This document shows, piece after piece, positions 54,347 through 63,672 of a DNA stretch of 64,000 nucleotides; position 1 is the first letter of the stretch; the number at the start of each line of letters is the position of its first letter. Under the pieces are notes generated by a model. The model did not search any database. It saw only the letters and a list, made by a program, of their open reading frames with translations, and was not told where the DNA came from. A program made the translations under genes and the position numbers. Source of the stretch: Pseudothermotoga hypogea DSM 11164 = NBRC 106472 (GTDB lineage Bacteria > Thermotogota > Thermotogae > Thermotogales > DSM-5069); assembly GCF_000816145.1 (NCBI RefSeq), contig NZ_CP007141.1, forward strand, positions 372,001 to 436,000. The letters run 5' to 3'.

Positions 54347-55921
54347 TCACTTCTTCCTTATTTTCGTGAAGTCAAACACGAGTGTGTAACCTTCACACGC
54401 TTCCTCAAACCCCACAACGTCGTTGCTCACCGCCCAGAATCCCACGGGCTGGTACAGCATGACGAACGGGCTTTTGTAGATCCAGTACTCTTGCAATTCC
54501 TTGTACAACTGCGCACGTTTTTCAGGATCTTGTTCAATTCCTGCTTTCTCCGCAAGGTCTGCCGCATAATCGTCGTACCACATGTTTCGCCATGCGAGTT
54601 GCTTGACTCTGTAGTTCGCAAAAGGTTTCGCCAGCGCATCTGGATCTGGATAGTCTATACCCCAACCCGCTATGATCATCTGATGACCTTGCTGACGATA
54701 TTTCTTGTACATCTCTCCCGATGGCATCAAGGATATGTTCGCTTTTATACCTATCTCTGCCAGGTTGGCTTGCACGATCACAGCTTCGTTCCTTCTGATC
54801 TCTGTGGTGCTCGTTATCAATTCAACTTCAAAACCGTTTGGATAACCTGCCTCAGCAAGAAGTTGCTTCGCTTTCTCTACATCCCTCTTGAACGGGTTCA
54901 ACTCGATGTAACCGAAGTAACCTATTGGCATGAAGTTCTGGTTCAAAACAGCAAAACCTCTCATGACAGAGTTGATTATCGCATCATAATCGATCGCGTA
55001 TTTGATCGCCAAGCGCACTCTCTCATCCTTGAATGGACCCCAACCGACGTTCATTGCGATGTACTCGTTGGACTGCTCAGGTGTCGTGACCAGTCTGATG
55101 TTGGATGGCTTCGAGTCTCTGAGCTGTGCTGCCTGTTCCGTCGTGATGTTCCATGCTACGTCCACGTCACCCCTTTGAACCAGCAGGAACTGTGTCGTTT
55201 CCTCGGGGACATCGCGTATGATGATCTTCTTGAGCGGTGGTTGACCACGCCAGTAGTTCGGGTTCGCTTCCATCGTGATCATTTCTCTACGCTTCCACTC
55301 GGTCACCACATAGGGACCTGCTCCTGCTCCGATGGATTTGTCTGTCAGGTACGCTTCGCCAAGATCTCCATTCACTTCGTTCGCAAGCACGAGTTTCTTG
55401 TTCACGATTCCTCCCCATGGCGGTGCAATGATAGACAAAACGATGTTCGCTGCGAGAGGCTTGGTCTTGAGAACAACTGTATGGTCATCCTCTGCGTAGA
55501 TCGTTTCTTCCATGTTCTCAGCGGTCAAACCGAGCTCTTCGAACAACCATGCTGGAGATTTCCTTATCTTCAGTACCCTTCTGAACGAAAACACAACGTC
55601 TTCTGCCGTGAGAGGATCTCCATTCGAGAACTTGAGCCCTTTTCTCAGGTAGAACTTCCACACGGTACCGTCTGGAGAAACCTCCCAGCGTTCTGCGAGC
55701 TCCGGAACAGGAGTCAGAACACCGTTGACTGGCTCGATCTTGGTTAAACCAGAATAAGCAGCGGTGACCACTGCGGCGGCAAAGGTCTCATAACACACAG
55801 CCGGATCGAGCGTGATGAAGATCTCCGTGTTGGCAGCGATCACGAGCGTGTCCTTGGGCGTCTTCGCATATGCCACAAAGAGTGTGAGAGCTACGAGTGC
55901 CAGCACTAAAAACCTCTTCAC
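54347..55921 (-). CDS. peptide ABC transporter substrate-binding protein (copy 1)
   Basis: 524 aa from GTG 55921, preceded by GGGGGG. Signal peptide (KRFLVLALVALTLFVAYA), then the SBP family 5 core: TPKDTLVIAANTE, the PELAERWEVSPDGTVWKF signature, and KFSNGDPLTAEDVVFSF. It captures oligopeptides or possibly oligosaccharides in the periplasm; family 5 proteins in Thermotogales bind either, so the substrate is uncertain. It is a tandem paralogue of the next gene upstream and has its own promoter. Confidence 0.9.
   Translation of the reverse strand: MKRFLVLALVALTLFVAYAKTPKDTLVIAANTEIFITLDPAVCYETFAAAVVTAAYSGLTKIEPVNGVLTPVPELAERWEVSPDGTVWKFYLRKGLKFSNGDPLTAEDVVFSFRRVLKIRKSPAWLFEELGLTAENMEETIYAEDDHTVVLKTKPLAANIVLSIIAPPWGGIVNKKLVLANEVNGDLGEAYLTDKSIGAGAGPYVVTEWKRREMITMEANPNYWRGQPPLKKIIIRDVPEETTQFLLVQRGDVDVAWNITTEQAAQLRDSKPSNIRLVTTPEQSNEYIAMNVGWGPFKDERVRLAIKYAIDYDAIINSVMRGFAVLNQNFMPIGYFGYIELNPFKRDVEKAKQLLAEAGYPNGFEVELITSTTEIRRNEAVIVQANLAEIGIKANISLMPSGEMYKKYRQQGHQMIIAGWGIDYPDPDALAKPFANYRVKQLAWRNMWYDDYAADLAEKAGIEQDPEKRAQLYKELQEYWIYKSPFVMLYQPVGFWAVSNDVVGFEEACEGYTLVFDFTKIRKK
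54451..54598 (-). repeat. 148-bp tract identical to 56227-56374
   Basis: Every base matches the corresponding tract of copy 2 (offset 1776), and identity continues for 20 more bases after one mismatch at 54599. Flanking paralogous sequence differs at many positions, including third codon positions. Confidence 0.85.
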
Positions 55922-55952
55922 AAAAATCCCCCCTTCGTCTTGGTTTAAATGT

Positions 55953-55982
55953 ACTATACCACATTTGGCCACAGTTGTTCAA
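55953..55982 (-). promoter_or_regulatory. promoter of binding protein copy 1
   Basis: On the minus strand TTGAAC, 18-bp spacer, TATAGT, with an extended TGG before the -10. The following leader resembles that of copy 2, including CAAGACGAA and a G-rich ribosome site. Confidence 0.6.
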
Positions 55983-56122
55983 GTTACTCTCATGAAAAGA
56001 CATCCATCAATCCAAGCAGACGATATGCCATGACCTCAACCCGGTGCACTGAACGAAAGCTTCAAACAAAACAAGAACACGATCAAAATCCTCTCAAGAT
56101 GGTACGACCCAGCATGAAACTT

Positions 56123-57697
56123 TTACTGCTTCTCGATCTTGATGAAATCGAAGATCATAGGATAACCCTGACAGGCCTCTTCAAAATGCAGAACATCCTT
56201 GCTGACAGCCCAAAAATTAATGGTTTGGTACAGCATGACGAACGGGCTTTTGTAGATCCAGTACTCTTGCAATTCCTTGTACAACTGCGCACGTTTTTCA
56301 GGATCTTGTTCAATTCCTGCTTTCTCCGCAAGGTCTGCCGCATAATCGTCGTACCACATGTTTCGCCATGCGAGCTGCTTGACTCTGTAGTTCGCGAACG
56401 CTTTCGCGAGATTGTCAACGTCTGGATAATCTGGAGGCCAACCCGCGAGGACCAACTGGTGTCCTTGCCGACGATATTTGGCGTACATTTCACTCGCTGG
56501 CATGATCGTTATGTTAACCTTTATGTTTATATCCGCAAGGTTGGATTGAATGACAACAGCTTCGTTCTTTCTGAAATCGTATGGCGCTATTAAAAGTTCG
56601 ACTTCAAAGCCATCGAGATAACCTGCCTCAGCCAGCAGTTGTTTTGCTTTCTCTAAATCCCTCTTGTACGGGTTCATCTCGACATAACCAAAGTATCCAA
56701 TCGGTACGAAATTCTGGTTGAGCACCGCAAAACCTCTCATTACGTTGTTTATTATCGCATCGTAATCTATGGCGTACTTGATGGCCAGCCTGACTCTCTC
56801 ATCAGCCAACGGGCCCCAACCAGCATTCATACCAAGATATTCGCTCGTCTGTGATAAAGTGGTCACCAGTCTCACATTCGGCAGTGGGTTGTCTCGAAGC
56901 TGAGCCGCTTGTTCTGTCGTTATGTTCCAAGCAACATCAACGTCTCCTTTTTGAACAAGTAAGAACTGAGTTGATTCTTCAGGAACGTCTCGAATTACGA
57001 TGTTCTTGATGCGCACTGAACCAGCCCAGTACCTCGGATTGGCCGTCATCGTCACGACCTCATTCCTTTTCCATCCCAAAATGACGTACGGGCCGGCACC
57101 AGCATCGACAGATTTGTCCTGTAAATAAGATTCTCCAAGATCACCATCGATTTCATTCGCAAGCACAACCTTCTTATTAACGATTCCACCCCAGGGAGGA
57201 GCGATGACCGAGAGAAGTATGTTTGGAGCCATTGGTTTGGTTTTCAAAACGACCGTGCGTCCATCAACGGCAACAATGGTTTCGTTCATGTTCTCTGCCG
57301 TCAACCCAAGCATCTCAAAAAGCCATGCAGGAGATTTTCTGATCGTTAAAACTCGTTTGAAGGAGAAAACCACATCTTCTGCCGTAAGAGGATCTCCGTT
57401 GGAAAACATCAAGCCGTCTCTCAAATAGAAAGTCCAGATTGTACCGTCTGGTGAAACCTCCCATCTTTCGGCAAGATCTGGTACGGGTGTTATTACACCG
57501 TCAACAACTTGCAATTTCGTTAGACCGGCATACGCAGCCCTCACAATCTGTATAGCAAAGCCTTCGTAACACGCGGCTGGATCCAATGTGGTGAAGATAC
57601 CAGTGTTACCTGCGATAACAAGCGTGTCTTTGGGTGTCTTCGCATAGCCCACAACGAGCACGAAAAGTACGAGTGTAAGTAACAAATACTTCTTCAC
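56123..57697 (-). CDS. peptide ABC transporter substrate-binding protein (copy 2)
   Basis: 524 aa from GTG 57697, the same length as copy 1. Signal peptide (KKYLLLTLVLFVLVVGYA) and core motifs TPKDTLVIAGNTG, PDLAERWEVSPDGTIWTF and MFSNGDPLTAEDVVFSF. It is clearly paralogous to copy 1 along its whole length, with divergence spread over the ligand-binding regions, so the two probably present related but distinct ligands to one permease. A tract near the 3' end is identical in DNA to copy 1. Confidence 0.9.
   Translation of the reverse strand: MKKYLLLTLVLFVLVVGYAKTPKDTLVIAGNTGIFTTLDPAACYEGFAIQIVRAAYAGLTKLQVVDGVITPVPDLAERWEVSPDGTIWTFYLRDGLMFSNGDPLTAEDVVFSFKRVLTIRKSPAWLFEMLGLTAENMNETIVAVDGRTVVLKTKPMAPNILLSVIAPPWGGIVNKKVVLANEIDGDLGESYLQDKSVDAGAGPYVILGWKRNEVVTMTANPRYWAGSVRIKNIVIRDVPEESTQFLLVQKGDVDVAWNITTEQAAQLRDNPLPNVRLVTTLSQTSEYLGMNAGWGPLADERVRLAIKYAIDYDAIINNVMRGFAVLNQNFVPIGYFGYVEMNPYKRDLEKAKQLLAEAGYLDGFEVELLIAPYDFRKNEAVVIQSNLADINIKVNITIMPASEMYAKYRRQGHQLVLAGWPPDYPDVDNLAKAFANYRVKQLAWRNMWYDDYAADLAEKAGIEQDPEKRAQLYKELQEYWIYKSPFVMLYQTINFWAVSKDVLHFEEACQGYPMIFDFIKIEKQ
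56227..56374 (-). repeat. 148-bp tract identical to 54451-54598
   Basis: Partner of the tract in copy 1; both encode the segment with QLYKELQEYWIYKSPFVMLY and the preceding WRNMWYDDYAADLAEKAGI region. Confidence 0.85.
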
Positions 57698-57728
57698 GAA
57701 AATCCCCCTTTCGTCTTGCCTTAACTTT

Positions 57729-57737
57729 ACTATACCA
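57729..57737 (-). promoter_or_regulatory. extended -10 promoter of binding protein copy 2
   Basis: On the minus strand TGGTATAGT, matching the copy 1 promoter core. The upstream TTAAACAA aligns with the TTGAACAA -35 of copy 1 but 3 bp closer (15-bp spacing). Confidence 0.5.
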
Positions 57738-58507
57738 TAGATCACACTTGTTTAACGTATTGATTAAAAACAGACATTGCTTGAAATAGACAGGAAGGTG
57801 ATCCTTTTGTCTTCAGCCACGAGAAGACAAACGAACTCTCTCGAATAGAAGGCTCATGTTGTTTTGACACACTCACAGTTTTCTGGAGCGAATGGGATTC
57901 TTTGTAGCTACTCTAACTTCATGCCCACAGAGGTTTACGCCTCTAATGAGTGCCAATCCCGCTCCTACTCCTGTGAAACCCAAACCCACAGACATCACAC
58001 TTGTAGTTTCTGCCCTTTGGATTGTTCATATTAGAACGTGCAGCCATAACATATCACAAAGCTTTTTTGCCATTTCCGAAAGGGAAAACTTGATGGGTTG
58101 TTGTTTCTGTCAGTGGATGAGAATGTCCATTTTCTGCGGTTTTGTTACGCTGTCCACAGCTGTAGCTTCTTCAAAGCTGAAAACGCAACCCCACATGCCG
58201 AATGGAAAATTCCCATGATTAAAAAATTCTACCAACGGTTGACCTTCCCGCTTCTCCTTTCCTGACCTGCCAAAACGCTGGTATCCCCAAACTTACACAT
58301 TCCACGAATGTTACTCAGGATCTGTCGAGTCGTAAGTGTTTTCACCATCGAACTTAGCCTACAGAGTGATCGATCTCATGTCAACATCATGAGTATATGC
58401 GTTTCTCATCCATTCGGCTCGATCTACAACTATTGGTTCATAGATAACATACAGCATGTTTCAGCAACACAAAAAACTCAACTGTGAAACGAGAGGGGGT
58501 CTTCATT
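57738..58507. other. 770-bp region without a recognisable gene
   Basis: It lies between the divergent promoter of the binding-protein operon and the histidine phosphatase. A plus-strand open frame at 57892-58218 encodes a Cys-, Ser- and Pro-rich sequence unlike any family, with no ribosome site. A minus-strand frame (57873-58457) has five internal stops. I see no tRNA, repeats, terminator or transposon ends. It may be decayed sequence or regulatory space. Confidence 0.4.
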
Positions 58508-59158
58508 ATGGATATAATGGATCGTGATCAGCGACACAGGACGGTGGTAGACTTGAAAATCTTTCTCGTTCGCCATGCCAGAACGGATTGGAACGATCTG
58601 GGTTTATGGCAGGGTAACTGCGATGTTCCGCTCAACCGGGCAGGTTTCGAAGAGGCTCGAAAGATCGCTGAAAGATTTTCGAAACAGAACGTGCAGATCG
58701 TTTATTCGAGCCCGCTGTCAAGGGCCCACCAGACCGCGAAGGTCATCAGTGAGATGCTTAAAGTTCCTGTCGTGCTGGACGAAAGATTGAAAGAGTGCGA
58801 AATATCCCTATGGAACGGCTTGACGATGCAAGAAACGCTGCAGAGATTCGAAAGAGAGTATCTAATCTGGTCTACCGATCCTGCCGCTCAGATAGACGGA
58901 GTCGAATCTCTGCAGAACGTTCAAAACCGCATCGTTCAGTTCTTCAATGAATTACTTCAAAAGTCCTTCGAGTCGGTCGTTGTGGTGTCGCATGCCCTAT
59001 CACTGCGCACACTGATCTGCTGGGTTCTGAGGCTATCCTTGACCGAGCACAGGAACTTCAAGCTCGACAACGGCTCTGTAAGTTTGATCGAGTTCCAGGA
59101 CAGAATAAGGTTGGTTTATTTGAACGATACTTGCCACTTGGATCAGAACAATCTCTGA
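58508..59158 (+). CDS. histidine phosphatase family protein (phosphoglycerate mutase-like)
   Basis: 216 aa from ATG 58508, about 8 nt after GAGAGGGGG. The phospho-His motif is LVRHARTDWNDLGLWQGN (RHA instead of the usual RHG), the acid/base Glu region is ECEISLWNGLT and the second His is VVVSHALSLRTL. Such enzymes remove phosphate from small molecules such as sugar phosphates, cobalamin-pathway intermediates or phosphoglycerate; the substrate is not evident. The end overlaps the next gene on the other strand by 16 bp. Confidence 0.88.
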   Translation: MDIMDRDQRHRTVVDLKIFLVRHARTDWNDLGLWQGNCDVPLNRAGFEEARKIAERFSKQNVQIVYSSPLSRAHQTAKVISEMLKVPVVLDERLKECEISLWNGLTMQETLQRFEREYLIWSTDPAAQIDGVESLQNVQNRIVQFFNELLQKSFESVVVVSHALSLRTLICWVLRLSLTEHRNFKLDNGSVSLIEFQDRIRLVYLNDTCHLDQNNL

Positions 59159-59832
59159 CTCGCCTTCGGACCTGGGGTTTTATCGTACGCTTCAGTAGGC
59201 CAAAATCTATAAACATACTCGTACCTGTCCGTCCTAACACTCGGATCCCTGGGCACGTGGAAAAGATCGTGCACCGCCGTGACGTAGTTGTAGAAATCAG
59301 TGCCCCTCGGTACCAATTCGACGATCACGTTGAACATGACACTGTAACCACTCATCTGGTCGTAGAACAACAACGTTGCCCGTGGATCTTTCAGAACGTT
59401 CTTGTAGCTTCTCTTGTAAAACATCTCTATGATGGAGAGAACACTTCTATCGAAAACATCAGGATTTTCGTAAAGCTCTAAAAGGAAATTCACTCTTTCT
59501 CTGAAGGTTTCGTTGACACCTTTTTGTCTTGCAAGGTCTATGAGTTCCATGGCTCTGCTCGCGAGCCTTGCAAGGTGCTCTTCTTTCGGCACCAAGCCAA
59601 GGCCCTTGATACAACTGTTGATGGGAAATTCTTCCTCGTCTGAAAACGTCGACATGACGACCGTGTGTGGTGAGAAGTTGGGAACACCCTTCTCCAAACC
59701 GAGAAAGATCTTCAGACTCTTTGTTCGAGTCTGGATCTGCCAGTTGAAGAACTCCCCGTCCAACTCATGGAGTTTGTAAATTCTCTCTTGCCCACGAACC
59801 GTTAATCGGACCGTACCGTTTTCGATCCTCAC
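59143..59832 (-). CDS. hypothetical protein in peptide-transporter operon
   Basis: 229 aa from GTG 59832, which lies 1 bp after the DppC stop and close behind AGGAGGGAG. No signal peptide or membrane helix. Mixed alpha/beta with a helical middle (LARLASRAMELIDLARQKG) and a Tyr/Phe-rich C-terminus (RYEYVYRFWPTEAYDK). I do not recognise the family. Tight coupling to the transporter suggests a cytoplasmic role with the imported substrate or a lineage-specific accessory protein; both are guesses. Confidence 0.75.
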   Translation of the reverse strand: MRIENGTVRLTVRGQERIYKLHELDGEFFNWQIQTRTKSLKIFLGLEKGVPNFSPHTVVMSTFSDEEEFPINSCIKGLGLVPKEEHLARLASRAMELIDLARQKGVNETFRERVNFLLELYENPDVFDRSVLSIIEMFYKRSYKNVLKDPRATLLFYDQMSGYSVMFNVIVELVPRGTDFYNYVTAVHDLFHVPRDPSVRTDRYEYVYRFWPTEAYDKTPGPKASQRLF

Positions 59833-59833
59833 A

Positions 59834-60694
59834 CTACTCCCTCCTGTTAGAGATCTTCGGATTGAGTATCCTCTCGCTCGCCACACCCAGAGACATGATG
59901 GAAAAAGAAGCCAAGAATATGGCCAATCCTGGGAAGAGTATCCACCACCAAGCGCCGAGAACGAGCGCGTTGCAAGTCCTCGCCAGGCTGAGCATCTTTC
60001 CCCAGGACACGACGCGTGGATCGGAAAAACCCAAGAAGGAAAGCCCCGCCTCTGCGAGCATTGCGCCCGCCGCTGAGAAGGCGGCGTTCACGACCAGCAC
60101 CGAATAAGACGCCGGTAAGAGGTGCTTTTTCAAGATGTACCACTTACTCGCTCCGGCACAGATGGCAGCCTCAACGTAGCCTCTTCTCTTCTCGGAGAGC
60201 ACGATCGCACGCACGACCCTGGAGATGCCCGCCCAACCAAAAACGACGAGCACAAACACGAGCGTCCAAAAGCTGCTCCCAAGATAGGTCATGATCATTA
60301 TCATTATGGGTAAACCCGGAAGCACCATCACGAAGTCGACGATTCTCATGATCAAGACGTCGACCCCTCTACCGAAGGTCGCAGCAGTAACACCGAGAAA
60401 ACCTCCTATGACAGTAACTCCAACTGCTGTGAGCGCACCGACGGTGAGGGACGTTCTGGCACCGTAGACGATCTGGCTGAATATGTCCACACCGTACCAG
60501 TCCGTGCCCATGATATGCTGCCGCGAAGGTGGTTGCAACCTTCGGCTCCTCTGTGTGATGTCGTAAGGATCGTAGGGAGCTATCATGGGTGCAAAGATCG
60601 CAAAGAAAACCATCACACAGAGAATCGCGAAACCAACCGTGCCTTCAAAGGATTTGAACAGTTCGCGGAAAAAGTTCGGTTTTCGTCTCTTCAT
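59834..60694 (-). CDS. peptide ABC transporter permease (DppC type), second operon
   Basis: 286 aa from ATG 60694, overlapping the DppB-type stop by 4 bp (ATGA). Motifs: first helix GFAILCVMVFFAIFAPM, HIMGTDWYGVDIFSQIVYGA, and the EAA loop VEAAICAGASKWYILKKHLL. It forms the import channel with the DppB-type partner upstream. This operon carries no ATPase gene. Confidence 0.92.
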   Translation of the reverse strand: MKRRKPNFFRELFKSFEGTVGFAILCVMVFFAIFAPMIAPYDPYDITQRSRRLQPPSRQHIMGTDWYGVDIFSQIVYGARTSLTVGALTAVGVTVIGGFLGVTAATFGRGVDVLIMRIVDFVMVLPGLPIMIMIMTYLGSSFWTLVFVLVVFGWAGISRVVRAIVLSEKRRGYVEAAICAGASKWYILKKHLLPASYSVLVVNAAFSAAGAMLAEAGLSFLGFSDPRVVSWGKMLSLARTCNALVLGAWWWILFPGLAIFLASFSIMSLGVASERILNPKISNRRE

Positions 60695-61653
60695 TCGAAC
60701 CTCACCCTCGGATCGAAAGCCGCCTGAAGCACATCGGCAAGAAAATTCGCAACTATGATCGAAACGATCGTTATTATGATCGTTGCCTGCAAGAGTGGAT
60801 AATCCGAGTTCCTCGATGCTTCCAACACGAGAAGGCCCATACCTTTCCAAGAGAAGATAGTTTCGATGAGCACAGCTCCACCGAGCATCCCTGCAATGCG
60901 CAACGTGAGCATCGAGAAGAGGGGTCCAAGCGCATTCCTCAGTATGTGCCTCTTTCTTATCTGCCTTTCAGTCAACCCCTTCGCCTTCGCCGTCAAAATG
61001 AATTCCTCGTTCAAAATTGATATCACCATGTTTCGCACGTACACCGCAAAGCCAGGCACATTGACGACGAAAATGACCAGCCAAGGCAAGAAGGCGTGTC
61101 TCAACAGGCTGACGAAACTTGAAAAACCCTTCGCAGAAGGATCGATCATACCCTGAAGTGGGAACCAGCCGAGTTTGAAAGAGAAAAGCAAAACGAGCAA
61201 GAGCGCAAACCAGAAGGTTGGAACCGAATGGAGTGCGAACGCCACGTAACGGACCAACTTGTCGACGAAAGAATTCCTCTTGCAACCGATGTACACGCCC
61301 AAACTCAGCGATGTGATCATTCCCAGAATCGTAGGCACCGCCGTGAGAAGAAGGGTCCATGGAAGTCTTTCCAAAACCACACCCACGACACGTCTGTTGT
61401 AAGTGTAAGAGACCCCAAGATCACCTTTCAAAAACTGCTTCAAAAAGCTCAGATACTGTATCAAGACTGGTTTGTCCAAACCAAAAGCGGCCTTTATCTC
61501 CTGTTTGACTTCTTCCGGGATCCTGGGATCACCATAGAAACGCTCTGCCGGATCTCCCGGCAGAGCCCTTATGAGTATGAAACTGACGGTGACCGCTACC
61601 AAAATGGTCAAGAGCATTTGAATTATTCTCTTGACGAGGTACGAAAAGCTCAT
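60691..61653 (-). CDS. peptide ABC transporter permease (DppB type), second operon
   Basis: 320 aa, six helices. N-terminal VKRIIQMLLTILVAVTVSFIL and the EAA loop TAKAKGLTERQIRKRHILRN are typical. It starts 4 bp after the binding-protein stop, without the intervening hairpin seen in the first operon. Confidence 0.92.
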   Translation of the reverse strand: MSFSYLVKRIIQMLLTILVAVTVSFILIRALPGDPAERFYGDPRIPEEVKQEIKAAFGLDKPVLIQYLSFLKQFLKGDLGVSYTYNRRVVGVVLERLPWTLLLTAVPTILGMITSLSLGVYIGCKRNSFVDKLVRYVAFALHSVPTFWFALLLVLLFSFKLGWFPLQGMIDPSAKGFSSFVSLLRHAFLPWLVIFVVNVPGFAVYVRNMVISILNEEFILTAKAKGLTERQIRKRHILRNALGPLFSMLTLRIAGMLGGAVLIETIFSWKGMGLLVLEASRNSDYPLLQATIIITIVSIIVANFLADVLQAAFDPRVRFE

Positions 61654-61657
61654 GGGA

Positions 61658-63193
61658 TCACCTTGCAGGCTTCAACGATTTCAGCGTCTCGACGTTCATC
61701 ACACCCTCAGTCGGAGAAACGACCCAACCGGTGAAGTTCTTCACACTGTAAGCTTCGATGTCCACCGGTACGAGCAGTGGCACGACGGGGACAACTTCGG
61801 CGAGCAACTTTTGCAACCTTGAGAAAGCTTCGACTCGGTCCTTCTCGGAAAACGCCATCCATATCGCTTGTAAGGCGCTGTCCAGCTCTGGAATGTTCAC
61901 CCCACCGTAGTTGAATCCAACCACTTGACCATTCTTCATCTCACCTCTGGAAGAGTGCAGATGGTAGAACACCATCTCCGGATGGCTTCCCAGACTGTAA
62001 GAGTACAGGGCGAGATCGAAATCCGCCTTCTTCAGCTTGGTGGTGAGACCTTCTGGACCTTGCACGTCGAGTTCAACTTGAATCCCCACGTTTTTCAGAT
62101 AGAGTTTTATGTACTCTGCCATGTCCATGGCTTTCCTATCCGAAGACACCAAGAGCGTCAGCTTTTTGCCATCGTAATTGCTCTTTTTCAAAAGTTCCTT
62201 CGCCATGGAAACGTTCTGCTGAACAGGTCCAACGCTCTCATCGTAGACCGCTTTGGCCCTCTTTGGGATCAAACCGAGCGATGCAACGTCTGCGAGCCCA
62301 CTGTAGACCTTTTCAACCAGTTCTCGGTAGTTCAACGCGTGTAGCACGGCCTTTCTGAAATTCACATCGTCCATGGGCAACTTTCTGTGGTTGAACAGAA
62401 TCACATTTACGACTCCACCCTCGATGAGTGCCACCTTGACGTTCGGGTACTTGTTCGGATTCTCCATGATCTGCTTTGCGAGCTCGGGATCGAGGTTCCA
62501 GAAGAGATAGTCGTAATCACCCTTCACAAGGCCGAGAAATCCCATCGTCTCGTCCTGAACGATGTGAAACACCATGCCGTCCAACTGTTTCGGGGCGTCG
62601 GGATGATCCTTGAAGAATTTCATGACCACACTCTGCGGTGTGAGTTTTTCGAACATGAGCACACCGCTACCGATAGGTCTTTCGATGTTCGGAAATTCGA
62701 GCGGTTTTTCGATCTTCTCCCACACTGACTTTGGAATTATGGGTATCGCCATGGGTGCGAAGGAGAGCATCGACACGTTCATCGTTCTGAACTTGAGCTT
62801 GACGGTCTTCTCATCGATCTTCTCAGCACCCGTGAAATAGGCCAAGATGGGTCCCAACGGCAACCTCTTCTGAAGGATGTAGTTGAACGAGAACACCACA
62901 TCGTCGGCGCTCACGGGTGAACCATCGTGAAACTTTCGATCCCTCAGCTTGAGGATCAGGCTGTTGTCCGAAAAGTCAACCTGAAAGTCTTCCGCGAGCG
63001 CACCGACGACTTGCCCTGATCGCTGGGTGAGCAACGTTTCGTAGAGGTAACCCACGACGATACGTTCGGCGGCGGATTTCACCAAGAAAGGATTCAGAGA
63101 TCTCACTTCTCCAAGGACAGCGACGTTCAGTTGCGAAGAAAAAACAAACGCAGAAATCAAAACCACCAGAGCGAGAAAGAGAAATCTCCTCAC
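61658..63193 (-). CDS. peptide ABC transporter substrate-binding protein (family 5), second operon
   Basis: 511 aa from GTG 63193, 8-9 nt after GGAGG. Signal peptide ([18 protein letters not shown]), then [40 protein letters not shown] and further family 5 segments. It is only distantly similar to the two paralogues of the first operon, so it probably binds a different ligand class. A strong promoter lies just upstream. Confidence 0.9.
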   Translation of the reverse strand: MRRFLFLALVVLISAFVFSSQLNVAVLGEVRSLNPFLVKSAAERIVVGYLYETLLTQRSGQVVGALAEDFQVDFSDNSLILKLRDRKFHDGSPVSADDVVFSFNYILQKRLPLGPILAYFTGAEKIDEKTVKLKFRTMNVSMLSFAPMAIPIIPKSVWEKIEKPLEFPNIERPIGSGVLMFEKLTPQSVVMKFFKDHPDAPKQLDGMVFHIVQDETMGFLGLVKGDYDYLFWNLDPELAKQIMENPNKYPNVKVALIEGGVVNVILFNHRKLPMDDVNFRKAVLHALNYRELVEKVYSGLADVASLGLIPKRAKAVYDESVGPVQQNVSMAKELLKKSNYDGKKLTLLVSSDRKAMDMAEYIKLYLKNVGIQVELDVQGPEGLTTKLKKADFDLALYSYSLGSHPEMVFYHLHSSRGEMKNGQVVGFNYGGVNIPELDSALQAIWMAFSEKDRVEAFSRLQKLLAEVVPVVPLLVPVDIEAYSVKNFTGWVVSPTEGVMNVETLKSLKPAR

Positions 63194-63227
63194 TGCGCAT
63201 CCCTCCTCACAGAATTTGTCTGTTATC

Positions 63228-63256
63228 ATTATAAGTGGAGGTGTTCGACTTTGCAA
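63228..63256 (-). promoter_or_regulatory. promoter of the second ABC operon
   Basis: On the minus strand TTGCAA, 17-bp spacer, TATAAT. The -35 box coincides with the start codon of the divergent OsmC-like gene. On the plus strand TGTTATCAT (63221-63229) may be an extended -10 for that gene, so the two promoters overlap. Confidence 0.6.
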
Positions 63257-63664
63257 ACCGAATGGCTCGGCAAAATGACTTTTCTGGCACACACCGATTC
63301 TGGAAGGCAAGTCTTGATGGACGCGAAAAAGGAAAGCGGAGGACTTTCAGCCGGTCCCAGCCCGATGGAATTGGTTCTCGTCGCACTCACAGGTTGCACT
63401 GGAATGGATGTCGTCTCGATCCTCTCGAAGATGAAAGTGCTCGATGAGGTCGAAAGCTTCAGGATGGAAGTTTCTTCCGAACGCGCTCAGGATCATCCGA
63501 AGGTGTACACCAAGATCCACCTCAAGTACATCTTCAAGTTCAAGAACCAGCCTTTCAAGGAGCAGGTCGAAAAGGCCGTTCAACTGTCACAGGAAAAGTA
63601 CTGCAGCGTCGCTGGAATGTTGAAGAAAGCTGCTGAGCTGACCTACGAGATCGTCTACGAGTAG
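63251..63664 (+). CDS. OsmC family protein
   Basis: 137 aa from TTG 63251, 7 nt after GGAGGTG. Family core [29 protein letters not shown] contains the first reactive Cys, and [15 protein letters not shown] contains the second. OsmC/Ohr proteins reduce organic peroxides with this Cys pair; members of the YhfA-like branch are of uncertain substrate. It is followed 8 bp later by the macro-domain gene. Confidence 0.87.
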   Translation: MQTEWLGKMTFLAHTDSGRQVLMDAKKESGGLSAGPSPMELVLVALTGCTGMDVVSILSKMKVLDEVESFRMEVSSERAQDHPKVYTKIHLKYIFKFKNQPFKEQVEKAVQLSQEKYCSVAGMLKKAAELTYEIVYE

Positions 63665-63672
63665 GTGGTGCG

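Noticed and set aside
54491-55747. Plus-strand open frame of 418 codons opposite binding protein copy 1
   Set aside because: Antisense shadow of a clearly conserved gene; similar long shadows lie opposite korA, rtcB, recN and oppD, caused by codon bias.
57892-58218. Plus-strand open frame of 108 codons
   Set aside because: No ribosome site, no family resemblance and odd composition (many Cys, Ser, Thr, Pro); unlike the surrounding genes.
57873-58457. Minus-strand frame of 195 codons read as a possible pseudogene
   Set aside because: Five internal stops are not clearly fewer than chance predicts, and no recognisable motif appears.
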